Origin: Opitutales bacterium
GTDB taxonomy: Bacteria; Verrucomicrobiota; Verrucomicrobiia; Opitutales; UBA953
Length of the DNA stretch: 64,000 nucleotides
NCBI GenBank assembly: GCA_024697185.1
Contig: JAILGB010000029.1
Span: 36,259 to 100,258 of the forward strand
Direction: 5' to 3'
Both the position numbers and the translations under genes were made by a program. Below the pieces are notes generated by a model. It saw nothing but the letters and a program-made list of their open reading frames with translations. It was not told where the DNA came from and did not search any database. Below, piece by piece: positions 29,538 through 39,240 of this stretch; the first letter of the stretch is position 1; each line of letters begins with the position of its first letter.

Positions 29538-30728
29538 ATGACCCCGACAAAAGAACAAGTTCAACAACTCGCCCGTCAATACAAGAGCGAGCTTCTCGAT
29601 AACGTCATGCCGTTTTGGATGGAGCATTCCATCGACAAGGAATGCGGCGGTTATTTTACCTGCCTCGAGCGCGACGGAACGGTTTTTGACACCGACAAAT
29701 TTATTTGGTTGCAAGGTCGCGAAGTCTGGATGCTCGCGTATCTCTACAATCATTGTGAAAAGAAACAGGAGTGGCTCGATGCCGCGATTCAGGGCGCCGA
29801 GTTTTTGAAGAAATGCCATGACGGCGAATATAATTTTTATTTTTCGACCCAACGCGACGGCACTCCGCAGGTCGAGCCCTATAATATTTTCTCCAACACA
29901 TTCGCCTGTATGGCGTTCGGCCAATTGTCGATTGCAACGGGCAACAAGGAATATGCGGAGATTTCCAAAAAAGCCTTTGATCGCGTTATCGCGCGTTTTG
30001 ACAATCCCAAGGGACGCTGGAGCAAGGCTTCTCCGCAGGCGCGCCCGATGAAGGCGTTTGCGTTGCCGATGATTGTCTGCAATCTCGCATTGGAGATCGA
30101 GCCTTTGATCGATCCCGCGTTTTTGCAAAAGACGATCGATACTTGCGTGAAGCTTGTCACGGAGGAATTTTATCGTCCCGAAGTCGGTCCCGGCCTCATC
30201 GTTGAACACCTCAACGCCGACGGCACGCTCGCCGACAACATGGACGGACGCCTCCTGAATCCCGGCCACATGATCGAATCCACATGGTTTATGATGGATC
30301 TCGGCGAACGCATGAACGACCGCGCGCTCATCGACAAGGCTGTTGAGATCTGCTTGAACGCCTTGGGTTACGGCTGGGACGACAAATGCAAGGGAATCTT
30401 CTATTTTATGGATCGCAAAGGTTTCCCCCTGCAGCAGCTTGAGTGGAACCAAAAACTTTGGTGGGTGCATATCGAAACCCTGATCGCCTTGCTCAAAGGC
30501 TATCGCCTGACGGGAAATCCCAAGTGCTGGGAATGGTTCGAACGCGTTCACGAATATGCTTGGGAGCATTTCAAAGATCCCAAATATCCGGAATGGTTCG
30601 GCTACCTCACACGCGAAGGCGAGCCCTTGCTTTCGCTCAAAGGCGGCAAGTGGAAGGGTTGCTTCCACGTCCCGCGCGGCATGTGGCAATGCTGGCAGCA
30701 GCTTGAAAAAATCGCCGAAAAAATGTAG
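29538..30728 (+). CDS. AGE family epimerase/isomerase
   Basis: MEHSIDKECGGYFTCLERDGTVFDTDKFIWLQGREVWMLAYLYN. Confidence 0.92.
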   Translation: MTPTKEQVQQLARQYKSELLDNVMPFWMEHSIDKECGGYFTCLERDGTVFDTDKFIWLQGREVWMLAYLYNHCEKKQEWLDAAIQGAEFLKKCHDGEYNFYFSTQRDGTPQVEPYNIFSNTFACMAFGQLSIATGNKEYAEISKKAFDRVIARFDNPKGRWSKASPQARPMKAFALPMIVCNLALEIEPLIDPAFLQKTIDTCVKLVTEEFYRPEVGPGLIVEHLNADGTLADNMDGRLLNPGHMIESTWFMMDLGERMNDRALIDKAVEICLNALGYGWDDKCKGIFYFMDRKGFPLQQLEWNQKLWWVHIETLIALLKGYRLTGNPKCWEWFERVHEYAWEHFKDPKYPEWFGYLTREGEPLLSLKGGKWKGCFHVPRGMWQCWQQLEKIAEKM

Positions 30729-30752
30729 GCGTTCCCGAAAAAAACATTTTTA

Positions 30753-30783
30753 ATGCCGTCCGGTCACCGGGCGGCATTTTTTG
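30753..30783 (+). terminator. Rho-independent terminator
   Basis: AATGCCGTCCGG-TCA-CCGGGCGGCATT TTTT. Confidence 0.85.
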
Positions 30784-30891
30784 TGCGCGAATCACAATGT
30801 GAAATATTTTTTAGAAAATATTTTTAGAAAATATTGCGTTTTTTTTTTACATTTTAGAATTAACGCGTTATTTGATTACTCCGACGAAATT

Positions 30892-33009
30892 ATGAGAGCT
30901 AGAAATTCGAAGATTTCCGCTTTTTTGAATGGCGGTAAAAAAAGATTTGTCATTCCTCCTTTTCAACGCAATTATGCCTGGGAAAAATCCCAATGCAATG
31001 AACTGTGGGAGGACATTGCTTATGCTCTTGAAAATAGAAGGACGCACTATTTGGGGAATATCATTTATTACAAAGGTCCGTCTTCGGAGCTCCAAGAATA
31101 TGTTTTGGTTGACGGTCAGCAGCGGGTGACGACCGTTCTGCTTTTGCTGACGGCAATTCGGGATTTTGTGAAATACGACAACAAAGAATTGTCCGAAAAG
31201 ATCACAAAGGATTATTTGCTACTTGACGGCGACGAAAGTTCTGAAAAAGTGAAACTGAAGCAGACGGCGAGCGATGCGGACAGTTTTAAAAGAATTATTT
31301 CCGGAGATCTTGAGGAAAAAGCAAAAGATAGGACAAAATATTTGTTGAAGAACTATAAGTTTTTTAAATCCAAGCTGGAAGCTCGCGAATATGATGTAGA
31401 AAGAATTTATAAGACGATTGAAAAACTTGAGATCGTTAAGATCGATTTACAAGTTAAAAACGATGATCTCCGGACGATTCAAACGATTTTTGAAAAAATA
31501 AATTCAACGGGCAAAAAACTGGAGCAGTCGGATTTGATCCGAAATCTTTTGTTGATGACATCTTCGGTGGAGGAGCAGGAACGGCTTTATAAGACTTATT
31601 GGATCCCGCTTGAAGACAAATATGTCGATCCGGAAAATGTTTCCGATTTTTCGAAATATTTTTTGATGATGAAAATACAGAATCAGATAAAAAATACGGA
31701 TGTTTATATGTCGTTTAAGAGGAATTATCTGGAAGGTCAGGGAATTGCCAAGGAAGATGCGTTGAAAGAGATGCTCAAGTATGCGAGATTTTATAGATGT
31801 TTTAAACATGAGGACTGTCCGGAAGATAAAGAGATTTCAAATTTGATTTGGCTTCACAACAAACTCGATGCAGATGCGCTTTTGCCGCTTTATCTCTATC
31901 TGTTTGAGAAATTGTTTGATAGCGACCGCGAAGCTTTAAAAAAGATTTTCGATTTGATTTTGGATTTTACCATCCGTTTTCGCGTTTGCGAGCCGGAGGC
32001 AAAGGATGTTTTGCCCGAGCTTGTTATTGCGTTAATTAAATCATTTGAAGGCGCGGAAGGTGCGGAGCCGTTTGACTATTACAAACATATCCGTTATGAA
32101 TTTTCCAATAGTCGGACGGAAAGAACGCGTTTTCGTTACGATGAGGAATTTAAGAAAGCCCTTAAAGAAAACCCTCTTCCTTCAAATTATGCGCTGGCGA
32201 TTTTGTTAAAAGTGGAAGCCGATGTCAGCGGCGACGGTTTGCGTGTAAGTAAGCGGTTTTATTGTTCCCGACTCTTACCTCAAAAGATGACATCCGAATG
32301 GATCGCCTATTATAAGGGAAAAGAAGAAATGGAAAAAGTTCAAGAGAAGTATGTGGACCGTATCGTGAATTACGCTTTGTCGGAAGAGAGCAAATTGGAT
32401 GAAAAAGATTCGTGGGCGCAAAAAAGAAAGCGTTTAAAGCATTCGAGTTTTAAAATCTCAAAACGGCTTTCGGAAGATGAATATAAAGACTGGCGCGAGG
32501 ATGATATAAAAAGACGGGAAGGTGAAATTGTCGGGCAGATTTGTAAGGCGGTTTCGGGACCGGACCCGCGGAAACGCGAATTGCCCAGCCGCCCGGAAGT
32601 CCCGGAAACTTGCATTGTCCTTGACGATTCCAAGCCGCATCCGCATACAAAGCCGAAATCATTTTATTTTCAAGATTCCGAAGAGGAGTTTGAATGCAAA
32701 TCTTGGAATCGTTTGCTCGTTGAGCTTGGCGAATTTTTATCCGAGCGGGATCCGGAAAAGTTTAAAGAAATCGTTGAGCGCAATCAGATTCACAAGGAGC
32801 GTTCTAAAAAAATTGAAGGACGGCCGGATCCTATCATAACAACAGACCGTTCCTTGTTGACAAGAGATCTTGAAATCCCGGGAACGCCGTATTTTGTCGA
32901 GGCGAACCTTTCGGAAAAAGATGCGCGCAAGTATGGTGCAGAGCTTTGCCGAGCGTTCGATATTAATCCTTCATCGGTGATGATCGAAATCCGCGGAGCG
33001 CAGGATTAG
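30892..33009 (+). CDS. DUF262 / DUF1524-like (GmrSD-type) protein with C-terminal accessory domain
   Basis: FVIPPFQRNYAWEKSQCNELWEDI, YVLVDGQQRVTTVLLLLTAI; DUF1524-like RLLPQKMTSEW...NYALSEESK. Confidence 0.8.
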   Translation: MRARNSKISAFLNGGKKRFVIPPFQRNYAWEKSQCNELWEDIAYALENRRTHYLGNIIYYKGPSSELQEYVLVDGQQRVTTVLLLLTAIRDFVKYDNKELSEKITKDYLLLDGDESSEKVKLKQTASDADSFKRIISGDLEEKAKDRTKYLLKNYKFFKSKLEAREYDVERIYKTIEKLEIVKIDLQVKNDDLRTIQTIFEKINSTGKKLEQSDLIRNLLLMTSSVEEQERLYKTYWIPLEDKYVDPENVSDFSKYFLMMKIQNQIKNTDVYMSFKRNYLEGQGIAKEDALKEMLKYARFYRCFKHEDCPEDKEISNLIWLHNKLDADALLPLYLYLFEKLFDSDREALKKIFDLILDFTIRFRVCEPEAKDVLPELVIALIKSFEGAEGAEPFDYYKHIRYEFSNSRTERTRFRYDEEFKKALKENPLPSNYALAILLKVEADVSGDGLRVSKRFYCSRLLPQKMTSEWIAYYKGKEEMEKVQEKYVDRIVNYALSEESKLDEKDSWAQKRKRLKHSSFKISKRLSEDEYKDWREDDIKRREGEIVGQICKAVSGPDPRKRELPSRPEVPETCIVLDDSKPHPHTKPKSFYFQDSEEEFECKSWNRLLVELGEFLSERDPEKFKEIVERNQIHKERSKKIEGRPDPIITTDRSLLTRDLEIPGTPYFVEANLSEKDARKYGAELCRAFDINPSSVMIEIRGAQD

Positions 33010-33583
33010 CGGCGGGAACGATGCCGCGTGAGGGCGTCGCAAAAAATTGTAGCGGGCAGTCGTTTTCGTCGGCGGGAACGGAATCGCAAAACTGGCAGTC
33101 GTAGCCGATGACGACGGCGCGGGCGTTTGGATCGATTTGTTTGAGAAAACGGTCGTAAAATCCTCTCCCGTAGCCGAGGCGGTTGCCGTGGCGGTCAAAA
33201 GCGAGTGCGGGAACGATGTGGATTTGCGGGAACGCGGGATCGACGGTCTGGCAGTTTTGGGCGGGCTCCGGAATATTAAAAAATCCGGGAACGAGGTCTT
33301 GCTCGGGAACGCGGATTTGTTTTAAAACAATTTCCGTGCCGGCAACTTTGGGCACGCAAACGGTTTTTGAGGCGCCGATCATTTTGTCGATGAGGGCTCT
33401 CGTGTCGAGTTCGTCGCCAAACGAAACATAGCAGGCGATGCGGTCAGCGGCGGAAAATGGTTGCCAGTTAAAAAGGATTTCGATGATTTTTTCCGCCTGC
33501 GTTTTTGCGTCGGCGGGAAGGATTTGTCTTCGCAGCCGTCGAAATCGCTTTCTCAGTTCGTCTTTGTCCGACGGGAACGGCAT
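32963..33583 (-). CDS. 5-formyltetrahydrofolate cyclo-ligase
   Basis: DELRKRFRRLRRQILPADAK...VPALAFDRHGNRLGYGRGFYDRFL. Confidence 0.92.
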   Translation of the reverse strand: MPFPSDKDELRKRFRRLRRQILPADAKTQAEKIIEILFNWQPFSAADRIACYVSFGDELDTRALIDKMIGASKTVCVPKVAGTEIVLKQIRVPEQDLVPGFFNIPEPAQNCQTVDPAFPQIHIVPALAFDRHGNRLGYGRGFYDRFLKQIDPNARAVVIGYDCQFCDSVPADENDCPLQFFATPSRGIVPAANPALRGFRSSPMKD

Positions 33584-34017
33584 TAGAAATATTTTTTGAA
33601 AGTCTCGATGACGAATTCGGGCGGGCGAATGGCGTGTCCTTCGTTATTCATGAAGACGTGCGTCGTCGTTCCCGTCGTGAGCATTTCGTTCCCGCGGTGA
33701 ACGGTGTATTCGATGCGGATTCGCAGGGCGGGCATTTCTTTGATCGTGGCGGTGACGAGCAGTTCGTCGTCGTATTTTGCCGGCAATTTGTATTTTACGT
33801 TGGCTTCGAGGACGGGCAGGTGATAGCCTTGGCTTTGAAGTTTTGTGTAGGGCAGGCCGATTTGGGCGATGAGAGCCGTCCGGGCGATTTCAAACCAGGG
33901 GAGATAGTTGGCGTGATAGACGACGCCCATGGCATCGGTTTCGGCAAAGCGCACGACGACTTTGATTTGGCTACTGATCATAAACGACATTATAGGGGAT
34001 TGAAAATTAAAAATCAA
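33583..34017 (-). CDS. Acyl-CoA thioesterase (YbgC/4HBT family)
   Basis: VRFAETDAMGVVYHANYLPWFEIARTALI. Confidence 0.9.
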   Translation of the reverse strand: MIFNFQSPIMSFMISSQIKVVVRFAETDAMGVVYHANYLPWFEIARTALIAQIGLPYTKLQSQGYHLPVLEANVKYKLPAKYDDELLVTATIKEMPALRIRIEYTVHRGNEMLTTGTTTHVFMNNEGHAIRPPEFVIETFKKYF

Positions 34018-34076
34018 AATGGGAGAAAAAATTTGATTTTTTTGAACAAGCGTTCTAAAATTAAAAAAACATCTTT

Positions 34077-34724
34077 ATGAAAAAGCGCGACACGGCGAAA
34101 TCTTTGGAGACGCGGATGCGGATTCTCGAGACGGCAGAACGGCTGTTTGGGGAAATCGGCGTTCCCGCGACGACGCAGCGCAAGGTCGCGGAGGTGGCGG
34201 GGATTCGCGTTTCAAACGTTTACTATTATTTTTCCTCCAAGCAGGATTTGCACCGTGCGATTATTTTGGAGCGGATTAAAAATGTTATGGCTCGCCAAGA
34301 CGAGCTTTTGGAGCTTGCGCGGGAACGTGCTCCTGGCGGGAAACTTTCGTGCGAAGCGATTGTCCATGCCTATGCGGCGCCGCGTTTGTTTGAGATAAAG
34401 GATTCTTCGTCGCGGCATTTGTTGTCGGCGCTTTTTTCTTATGTGATCACGGGCGAGGAGGCGGATGTCAAGGAATATCGCGAGTTGGGTTTGCGGCAGG
34501 ATCAGAAGTTTTTGGCGCTCTTGTGTGAAGCGATGCCCGATTTTACGGAGCTTGAGTTGAAAGTTCGCCTGACGTTGTTGAATGCGGCGCTTTGCGGTTT
34601 GGTCGGAATCGCCCGCCATGTCAGCGACGATTTCCCGAAAGACGTTCCTGCGGACGATTATAAAAAGATGATTATGGCTTATTTTACGGCTGCGTTTGTG
34701 GCGCCTCAAAATTTTAAAAAGTAA
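34077..34724 (+). CDS. TetR/AcrR family transcriptional regulator
   Basis: RMRILETAERLFGEIGVPATTQRKVAEVAGIRVSNVYYYFSSKQDL; upstream of RND operon. Confidence 0.92.
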   Translation: MKKRDTAKSLETRMRILETAERLFGEIGVPATTQRKVAEVAGIRVSNVYYYFSSKQDLHRAIILERIKNVMARQDELLELARERAPGGKLSCEAIVHAYAAPRLFEIKDSSSRHLLSALFSYVITGEEADVKEYRELGLRQDQKFLALLCEAMPDFTELELKVRLTLLNAALCGLVGIARHVSDDFPKDVPADDYKKMIMAYFTAAFVAPQNFKK

Positions 34725-34746
34725 ATTTAATAATAAAAAAAAGAAT

Positions 34747-35976
34747 ATGAAAACGATTAAGAAAACATTCCTTCTTGTCGCGTGTGCAGCGCTTGTTTTG
34801 ACCTTTGCCGCTTGCGACAAGGTTAAATCCCTTGTTTCGGGTGATGAAGCGGCGGCTCCGCTTGCCGCCGAGGCAAAGCAGCAGGTCTTCCCCGCGCATA
34901 TTTACGAGGTGCGTTTTTCGGAGCGCGACTTGACTCAAAATCTGCCGGGTCGCGTGGATGCGGTGCGTTGTGCGGATGTTCGGGCGCGTGTTCAGGGAGT
35001 TTTGCTTGAGCGTCGTTTTGAGGAAGGCAAACAGGTTCAAAAGGGACAGTCTCTGTTTTTGATCGATCCCGCGGAGATTTTGGCGAGCAAGGCGGCTGCG
35101 GAGGCGCAGTTGGCTGCCGCGTCGGCAAATCTGGAGAGCGCCCAGCTTGTCTTTGAGCGTTTTCAAAAAGTGATCGGCAAGGGTGGCGTCTCGCAACAGG
35201 ATTATGACAATGCGCGCATCGCGGTCGCGACAGCCAAGGCAGGGGTTTTGCAGGCTCAAGCCGCGTTGCAGACGATTAATATCAATCTTGGATATACGGA
35301 AGTGGTGGCGCCGATTTCCGGGATTGTCGGCGCAGCACAGGTGACGGAAGGCGCGCTGGTCGGCCCCGCGATGCAGAGCCCGTTGGCGGTTATCCAGCAG
35401 ATGGATCCGATTTATTTTGATTTTACCCAGTCGGCGACAGACCAGCTCGAACTTCGTGCGGCGATCAAATCCGGGCGTGTCGAGCAGGTTGACGAAAACA
35501 GCGTTCCCGTGGAGCTCGTGCTTGCCGACGGCAGCGTTTATCCGTATAAGGGGAAATTGAAATTTTCGGAAGTGACGATCGATCGCACGACGGGAATGTA
35601 TAAGCTGCGTGCGGAGTTTGAAAATCCGGAGCATATTCTTTTGCCGGGAATGTTCGCTCGCGCCCGCATTTGTCAAGGTGTTGACAAGGAGGCGATTCTT
35701 ATTCCTCAGGAAATGCTGATTGTCGGTTCCGCCGGCAAGGCGATGGCGTTTGTTCTTGGGGAAAACAATATCGTGCAGGTGCGGCAGGTGCTCATCGGCG
35801 AGATGGTCGGCAACAAATTTTCTGTCAAAAGCGGCTTGAAGCCCGGCGACCGTCTTGTCGCGGACGGATTGATTCAAATCGGTATGATGCTCCGTTCGGG
35901 ACCGGTGACGATCATTCCGTTGCCGCCGGAAGGCGCAGCGGAGGAAAACGCCGTTCCCGCGGGTGCTGAAAAATAG
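34747..35976 (+). CDS. RND efflux periplasmic adaptor (AcrA/MexA-like)
   Basis: Lipoprotein signal; LPGRVDAVRCADVRARVQGVLLERRFEEGKQVQKGQSLFLIDP. Confidence 0.94.
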   Translation: MKTIKKTFLLVACAALVLTFAACDKVKSLVSGDEAAAPLAAEAKQQVFPAHIYEVRFSERDLTQNLPGRVDAVRCADVRARVQGVLLERRFEEGKQVQKGQSLFLIDPAEILASKAAAEAQLAAASANLESAQLVFERFQKVIGKGGVSQQDYDNARIAVATAKAGVLQAQAALQTININLGYTEVVAPISGIVGAAQVTEGALVGPAMQSPLAVIQQMDPIYFDFTQSATDQLELRAAIKSGRVEQVDENSVPVELVLADGSVYPYKGKLKFSEVTIDRTTGMYKLRAEFENPEHILLPGMFARARICQGVDKEAILIPQEMLIVGSAGKAMAFVLGENNIVQVRQVLIGEMVGNKFSVKSGLKPGDRLVADGLIQIGMMLRSGPVTIIPLPPEGAAEENAVPAGAEK

Positions 35977-36037
35977 TCCTAAAGACGGGAACGTTTTTTG
36001 TAAGGCATTGAAAATTCAGAATTTTTAAAAGAAGATT

Positions 36038-39000
36038 ATGGCACGATTTTTTATTGACCGCCCGGTTTTTGCATGGGTTTTGTCCCTGCTGATCATTTTG
36101 CTTGGTGGGATTTCGTTGACGCAGTTGCCGATTGCGCAATATCCGACGATTGCGCCGCCGTCGATTTCGGTGACGGCGACTTATCCGGGAGCGTCTTCGG
36201 AGACGGTTGAGAAGACGGTGACGACGGTTATCGAGCAGCAGATCAGCGGCGTTGACAACTTGCTTTATATGACTTCGACCTCTCTGTCGAAGGGTGTCTC
36301 GATGATTGAAGTTTACTTTAACACGGGAACGAATCCGGACATCGCGCAAGTCCAGGTGCAAAACAAGGTTTCCATGGCTTTGCCGATGCTCCCGCAAGTG
36401 GTGCAGCAGACAGGTGTCGTTGTTCAAAAATCGTCTAAAAACATCACGGCAGCCGTCGCGATTTACGACGAAAACGACAATATGAAGCGTGCGGAGATCT
36501 GCAACTTTGTGGCGTCGCAGCTTCTCGATCCCGTGCGCCGTATCGACGGTGTCGGTGAAGTTATGTTTTTCGGTTCGGAAAACGCGATGCGCATTTGGCT
36601 GGATGCCGAAAAAATGAACCAATACGGTTTGACGGGACCGGATATTGTCGCTGCGGTGTCGGCGCAGAATACGCAATTGGCGACCGGTTCTTTCAATGCC
36701 GATCCCGCACCGGAAGGAACGTTGATTACGGTTTCAATCCAGGGACCGGGAACGTTGAATACGCCGGAGGAATTCAAGAAAATCCTTTTGAAGGTTTCGG
36801 AGGACGGTTCGCGTGTTTATCTCGGCGATATCGCGGATATTGAGATCGGTCAGCAGGAAAATTCTTTTTCGGGCTTTTACAACGGTCACGAGGCTGCGGG
36901 TTTTGCGGTCAAACTGGCGACGGGTGCCAACGCATTGAAGACGGTGCAGGCGGTTAAGGATTTTCTCAAATCCCACGAGCAATATTTCCCTGTCGGCGTC
37001 AAGGCGGCGTTCCCGTATGATACGACGGTGTTTGTGGAGGCTTCGATTCACGAAGTGCTCAAAACGTTGGTTGAAGCGATTGTTCTTGTTTTTATCGTCA
37101 TTTACCTTTTCCTTCAAAATATCCGAGCGACCTTTATTCCTACGATTGTCGTTCCGATCGCTTTGATGGGAACGGTGCTTGCGCTCTATGCGATGGGCTT
37201 TACGATTAATGTGCTCACGATGTTCGGCATGGTGCTCGCGATCGGCATTTTGGTGGACGACGCCATTGTCGTGATTGAAAATGTCGAGCGTATCATGAAG
37301 ACGGAAGGCTTGAAGGCCCGCGAAGCGACACGAAAGGCGATGGATCAGATTTCCGGTGCGCTGATCGGCATTACGACGGTTTTGACGGCGGTCTTTATCC
37401 CGATGGCGTTTTTTGCGGGATCGGTGGGTGTTATTTATCGCCAGTTTTCATTGACCTTGATCGCCTCAATGCTTTTTTCGCTTTTCTTGGCGTTTACCTT
37501 GACGCCGGCACTTTGTGCGGCGATTCTCGAGGTGAGGGCATCGGGTAAGGAAATTTTTTGGGCGCGTTGGTTCAACAAATGTTTTAACGGGATGGTGCAT
37601 GTTTACACGGCGGTTGTCGGCAAACTGATTCGCCATTCGTGGTTTGGCGCCGGATCGTTTTTGCTCATCGCCGCGGGCGCGCTTTGGGGTTATATGATTT
37701 TGCCGACGGCATTTTTGCCGACGGAGGATCAGGGTGCGGCAGTCGGCATGGTGCAGTTGCCGCCGTTGGCGTCTCAGGAACGCACCGTCGGTGTGATTCG
37801 CGATTTTGATTCGTTTTCCGTCCGGCAACCGGAAGTGACGGCGACGATGTCGATTCAGGGTTTTTCGTTTAACGGTCAAGGTACCAATGTCGGCTTGTCG
37901 TTTATGAAGCTTGCGGACTGGAGTGAGCGTCAGGGCGAGGGGCAGGATGCCGGCTCGATCGCCAATCGCGTCATCAGTCAGTTCGGCGCTTATGGCAAGG
38001 GGCTTGTTTTGAGTTTCAATCTTCCGCCGATTCCCGAATTGGGCAATGCGGAAGGTTTTGAATTGCAGTTTGAAGATCTCTCGGGCAACGGTCACGCGCG
38101 GCTTGAGGAGGCATTTGCCTATATTTTGCAGCGCGCGAACGATCCGTCGAGTCCGATGACACAGGTGCGTCGTCAAGGTTTGGAGGACCAGGCGCAGTTT
38201 CAAATGTATGTCGATCGCGAAAAGGCGGAAACTTTGGGCGTGCCGACGGCGTCGCTCAACAATGCGATCCAGGTGGCGATGGCGTCCGTTTATGTCAACA
38301 ACTTTGTCCAGGGCAATCGTGTGCAGCGCGTCTATGTGCAGCTCGGCGGCAAAGATCGCGATTGCGTCGAGTCCGTCAAACAAAGTTATGTCCGCACGAT
38401 TTACGGGACAATGGTGCCGTTGGCGGAGCTGGTAAAATTTGAATGGGGATTCGGGTCTCCCGCCCGTCAAAAGTATAACGGTAACTCTTCGATTAACATT
38501 GTCGGCGCTCCCAAACCGGGCCATTCGACAGGCGAGTGCATGAAGGAGATCGACCGCATCATTTCAGAGGAATTGCCTAAAAAAGGATTTTCCGGCTTCG
38601 GTTATGAATGGGTCGGCCAGTCGCTTCAAGAAAGCGAATCCGGAAATCAGGCGCCTATTCTTTACGCGCTTTCGTTCATCATTGTTTTTCTCTGCCTGTC
38701 GGCTCTTTATGAGAGCTGGTCGATTCCGTTTGCGGTTATGCTGATCGTTCCCGTCGGAATTTTGGGTTCGGTTGCCGCGACGATGTGGGCGGGGCTTTAC
38801 AATGACGTTTATTTTAAGGTCGGATTCCTTGTCATTATCGGTTTGTCCGCCAAAAATTCTATTTTGATCATCGAGTTCGCCCGGGATTTGCAGTCTCACG
38901 GACGCACGCTCTATGATGCGACAATCGAGGCTGCCCGCTTGCGCTTGCGCCCGATTTTGATGACGTCTTTGGCGTTTATTTTGGGCGTTGTGCCGCTCGC

Positions 39001-39220
39001 CACTGCCAACGGTGCGTCGTCGGCGGCTCAAAACTCCATCGGTGTCGGCGTTATCGGCGGCATGTTGGCGGCAACGATTTTCGGTGTCTTCTTGATTCCT
39101 TGTTTCTTTGTGGTGGTAAGAAAGATTTTCAAGGGCAAGTTTGACCGCAAGCCGAATTCCGTCAGCAATGACGCGTCGGTGGCAATCCGCAACACTTACA
39201 ACGAAAACAACGGGTTTTAA
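36038..39220 (+). CDS. RND efflux inner-membrane transporter (AcrB/MexB-like)
   Basis: MARFFIDRPVFAWVLSLLIILLGGISLTQLPIAQYPTIAPPSISVTATYPGAS. Confidence 0.97.
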   Translation: MARFFIDRPVFAWVLSLLIILLGGISLTQLPIAQYPTIAPPSISVTATYPGASSETVEKTVTTVIEQQISGVDNLLYMTSTSLSKGVSMIEVYFNTGTNPDIAQVQVQNKVSMALPMLPQVVQQTGVVVQKSSKNITAAVAIYDENDNMKRAEICNFVASQLLDPVRRIDGVGEVMFFGSENAMRIWLDAEKMNQYGLTGPDIVAAVSAQNTQLATGSFNADPAPEGTLITVSIQGPGTLNTPEEFKKILLKVSEDGSRVYLGDIADIEIGQQENSFSGFYNGHEAAGFAVKLATGANALKTVQAVKDFLKSHEQYFPVGVKAAFPYDTTVFVEASIHEVLKTLVEAIVLVFIVIYLFLQNIRATFIPTIVVPIALMGTVLALYAMGFTINVLTMFGMVLAIGILVDDAIVVIENVERIMKTEGLKAREATRKAMDQISGALIGITTVLTAVFIPMAFFAGSVGVIYRQFSLTLIASMLFSLFLAFTLTPALCAAILEVRASGKEIFWARWFNKCFNGMVHVYTAVVGKLIRHSWFGAGSFLLIAAGALWGYMILPTAFLPTEDQGAAVGMVQLPPLASQERTVGVIRDFDSFSVRQPEVTATMSIQGFSFNGQGTNVGLSFMKLADWSERQGEGQDAGSIANRVISQFGAYGKGLVLSFNLPPIPELGNAEGFELQFEDLSGNGHARLEEAFAYILQRANDPSSPMTQVRRQGLEDQAQFQMYVDREKAETLGVPTASLNNAIQVAMASVYVNNFVQGNRVQRVYVQLGGKDRDCVESVKQSYVRTIYGTMVPLAELVKFEWGFGSPARQKYNGNSSINIVGAPKPGHSTGECMKEIDRIISEELPKKGFSGFGYEWVGQSLQESESGNQAPILYALSFIIVFLCLSALYESWSIPFAVMLIVPVGILGSVAATMWAGLYNDVYFKVGFLVIIGLSAKNSILIIEFARDLQSHGRTLYDATIEAARLRLRPILMTSLAFILGVVPLATANGASSAAQNSIGVGVIGGMLAATIFGVFLIPCFFVVVRKIFKGKFDRKPNSVSNDASVAIRNTYNENNGF

Positions 39221-39240
39221 AATTTAGCGAATTTTATCGT

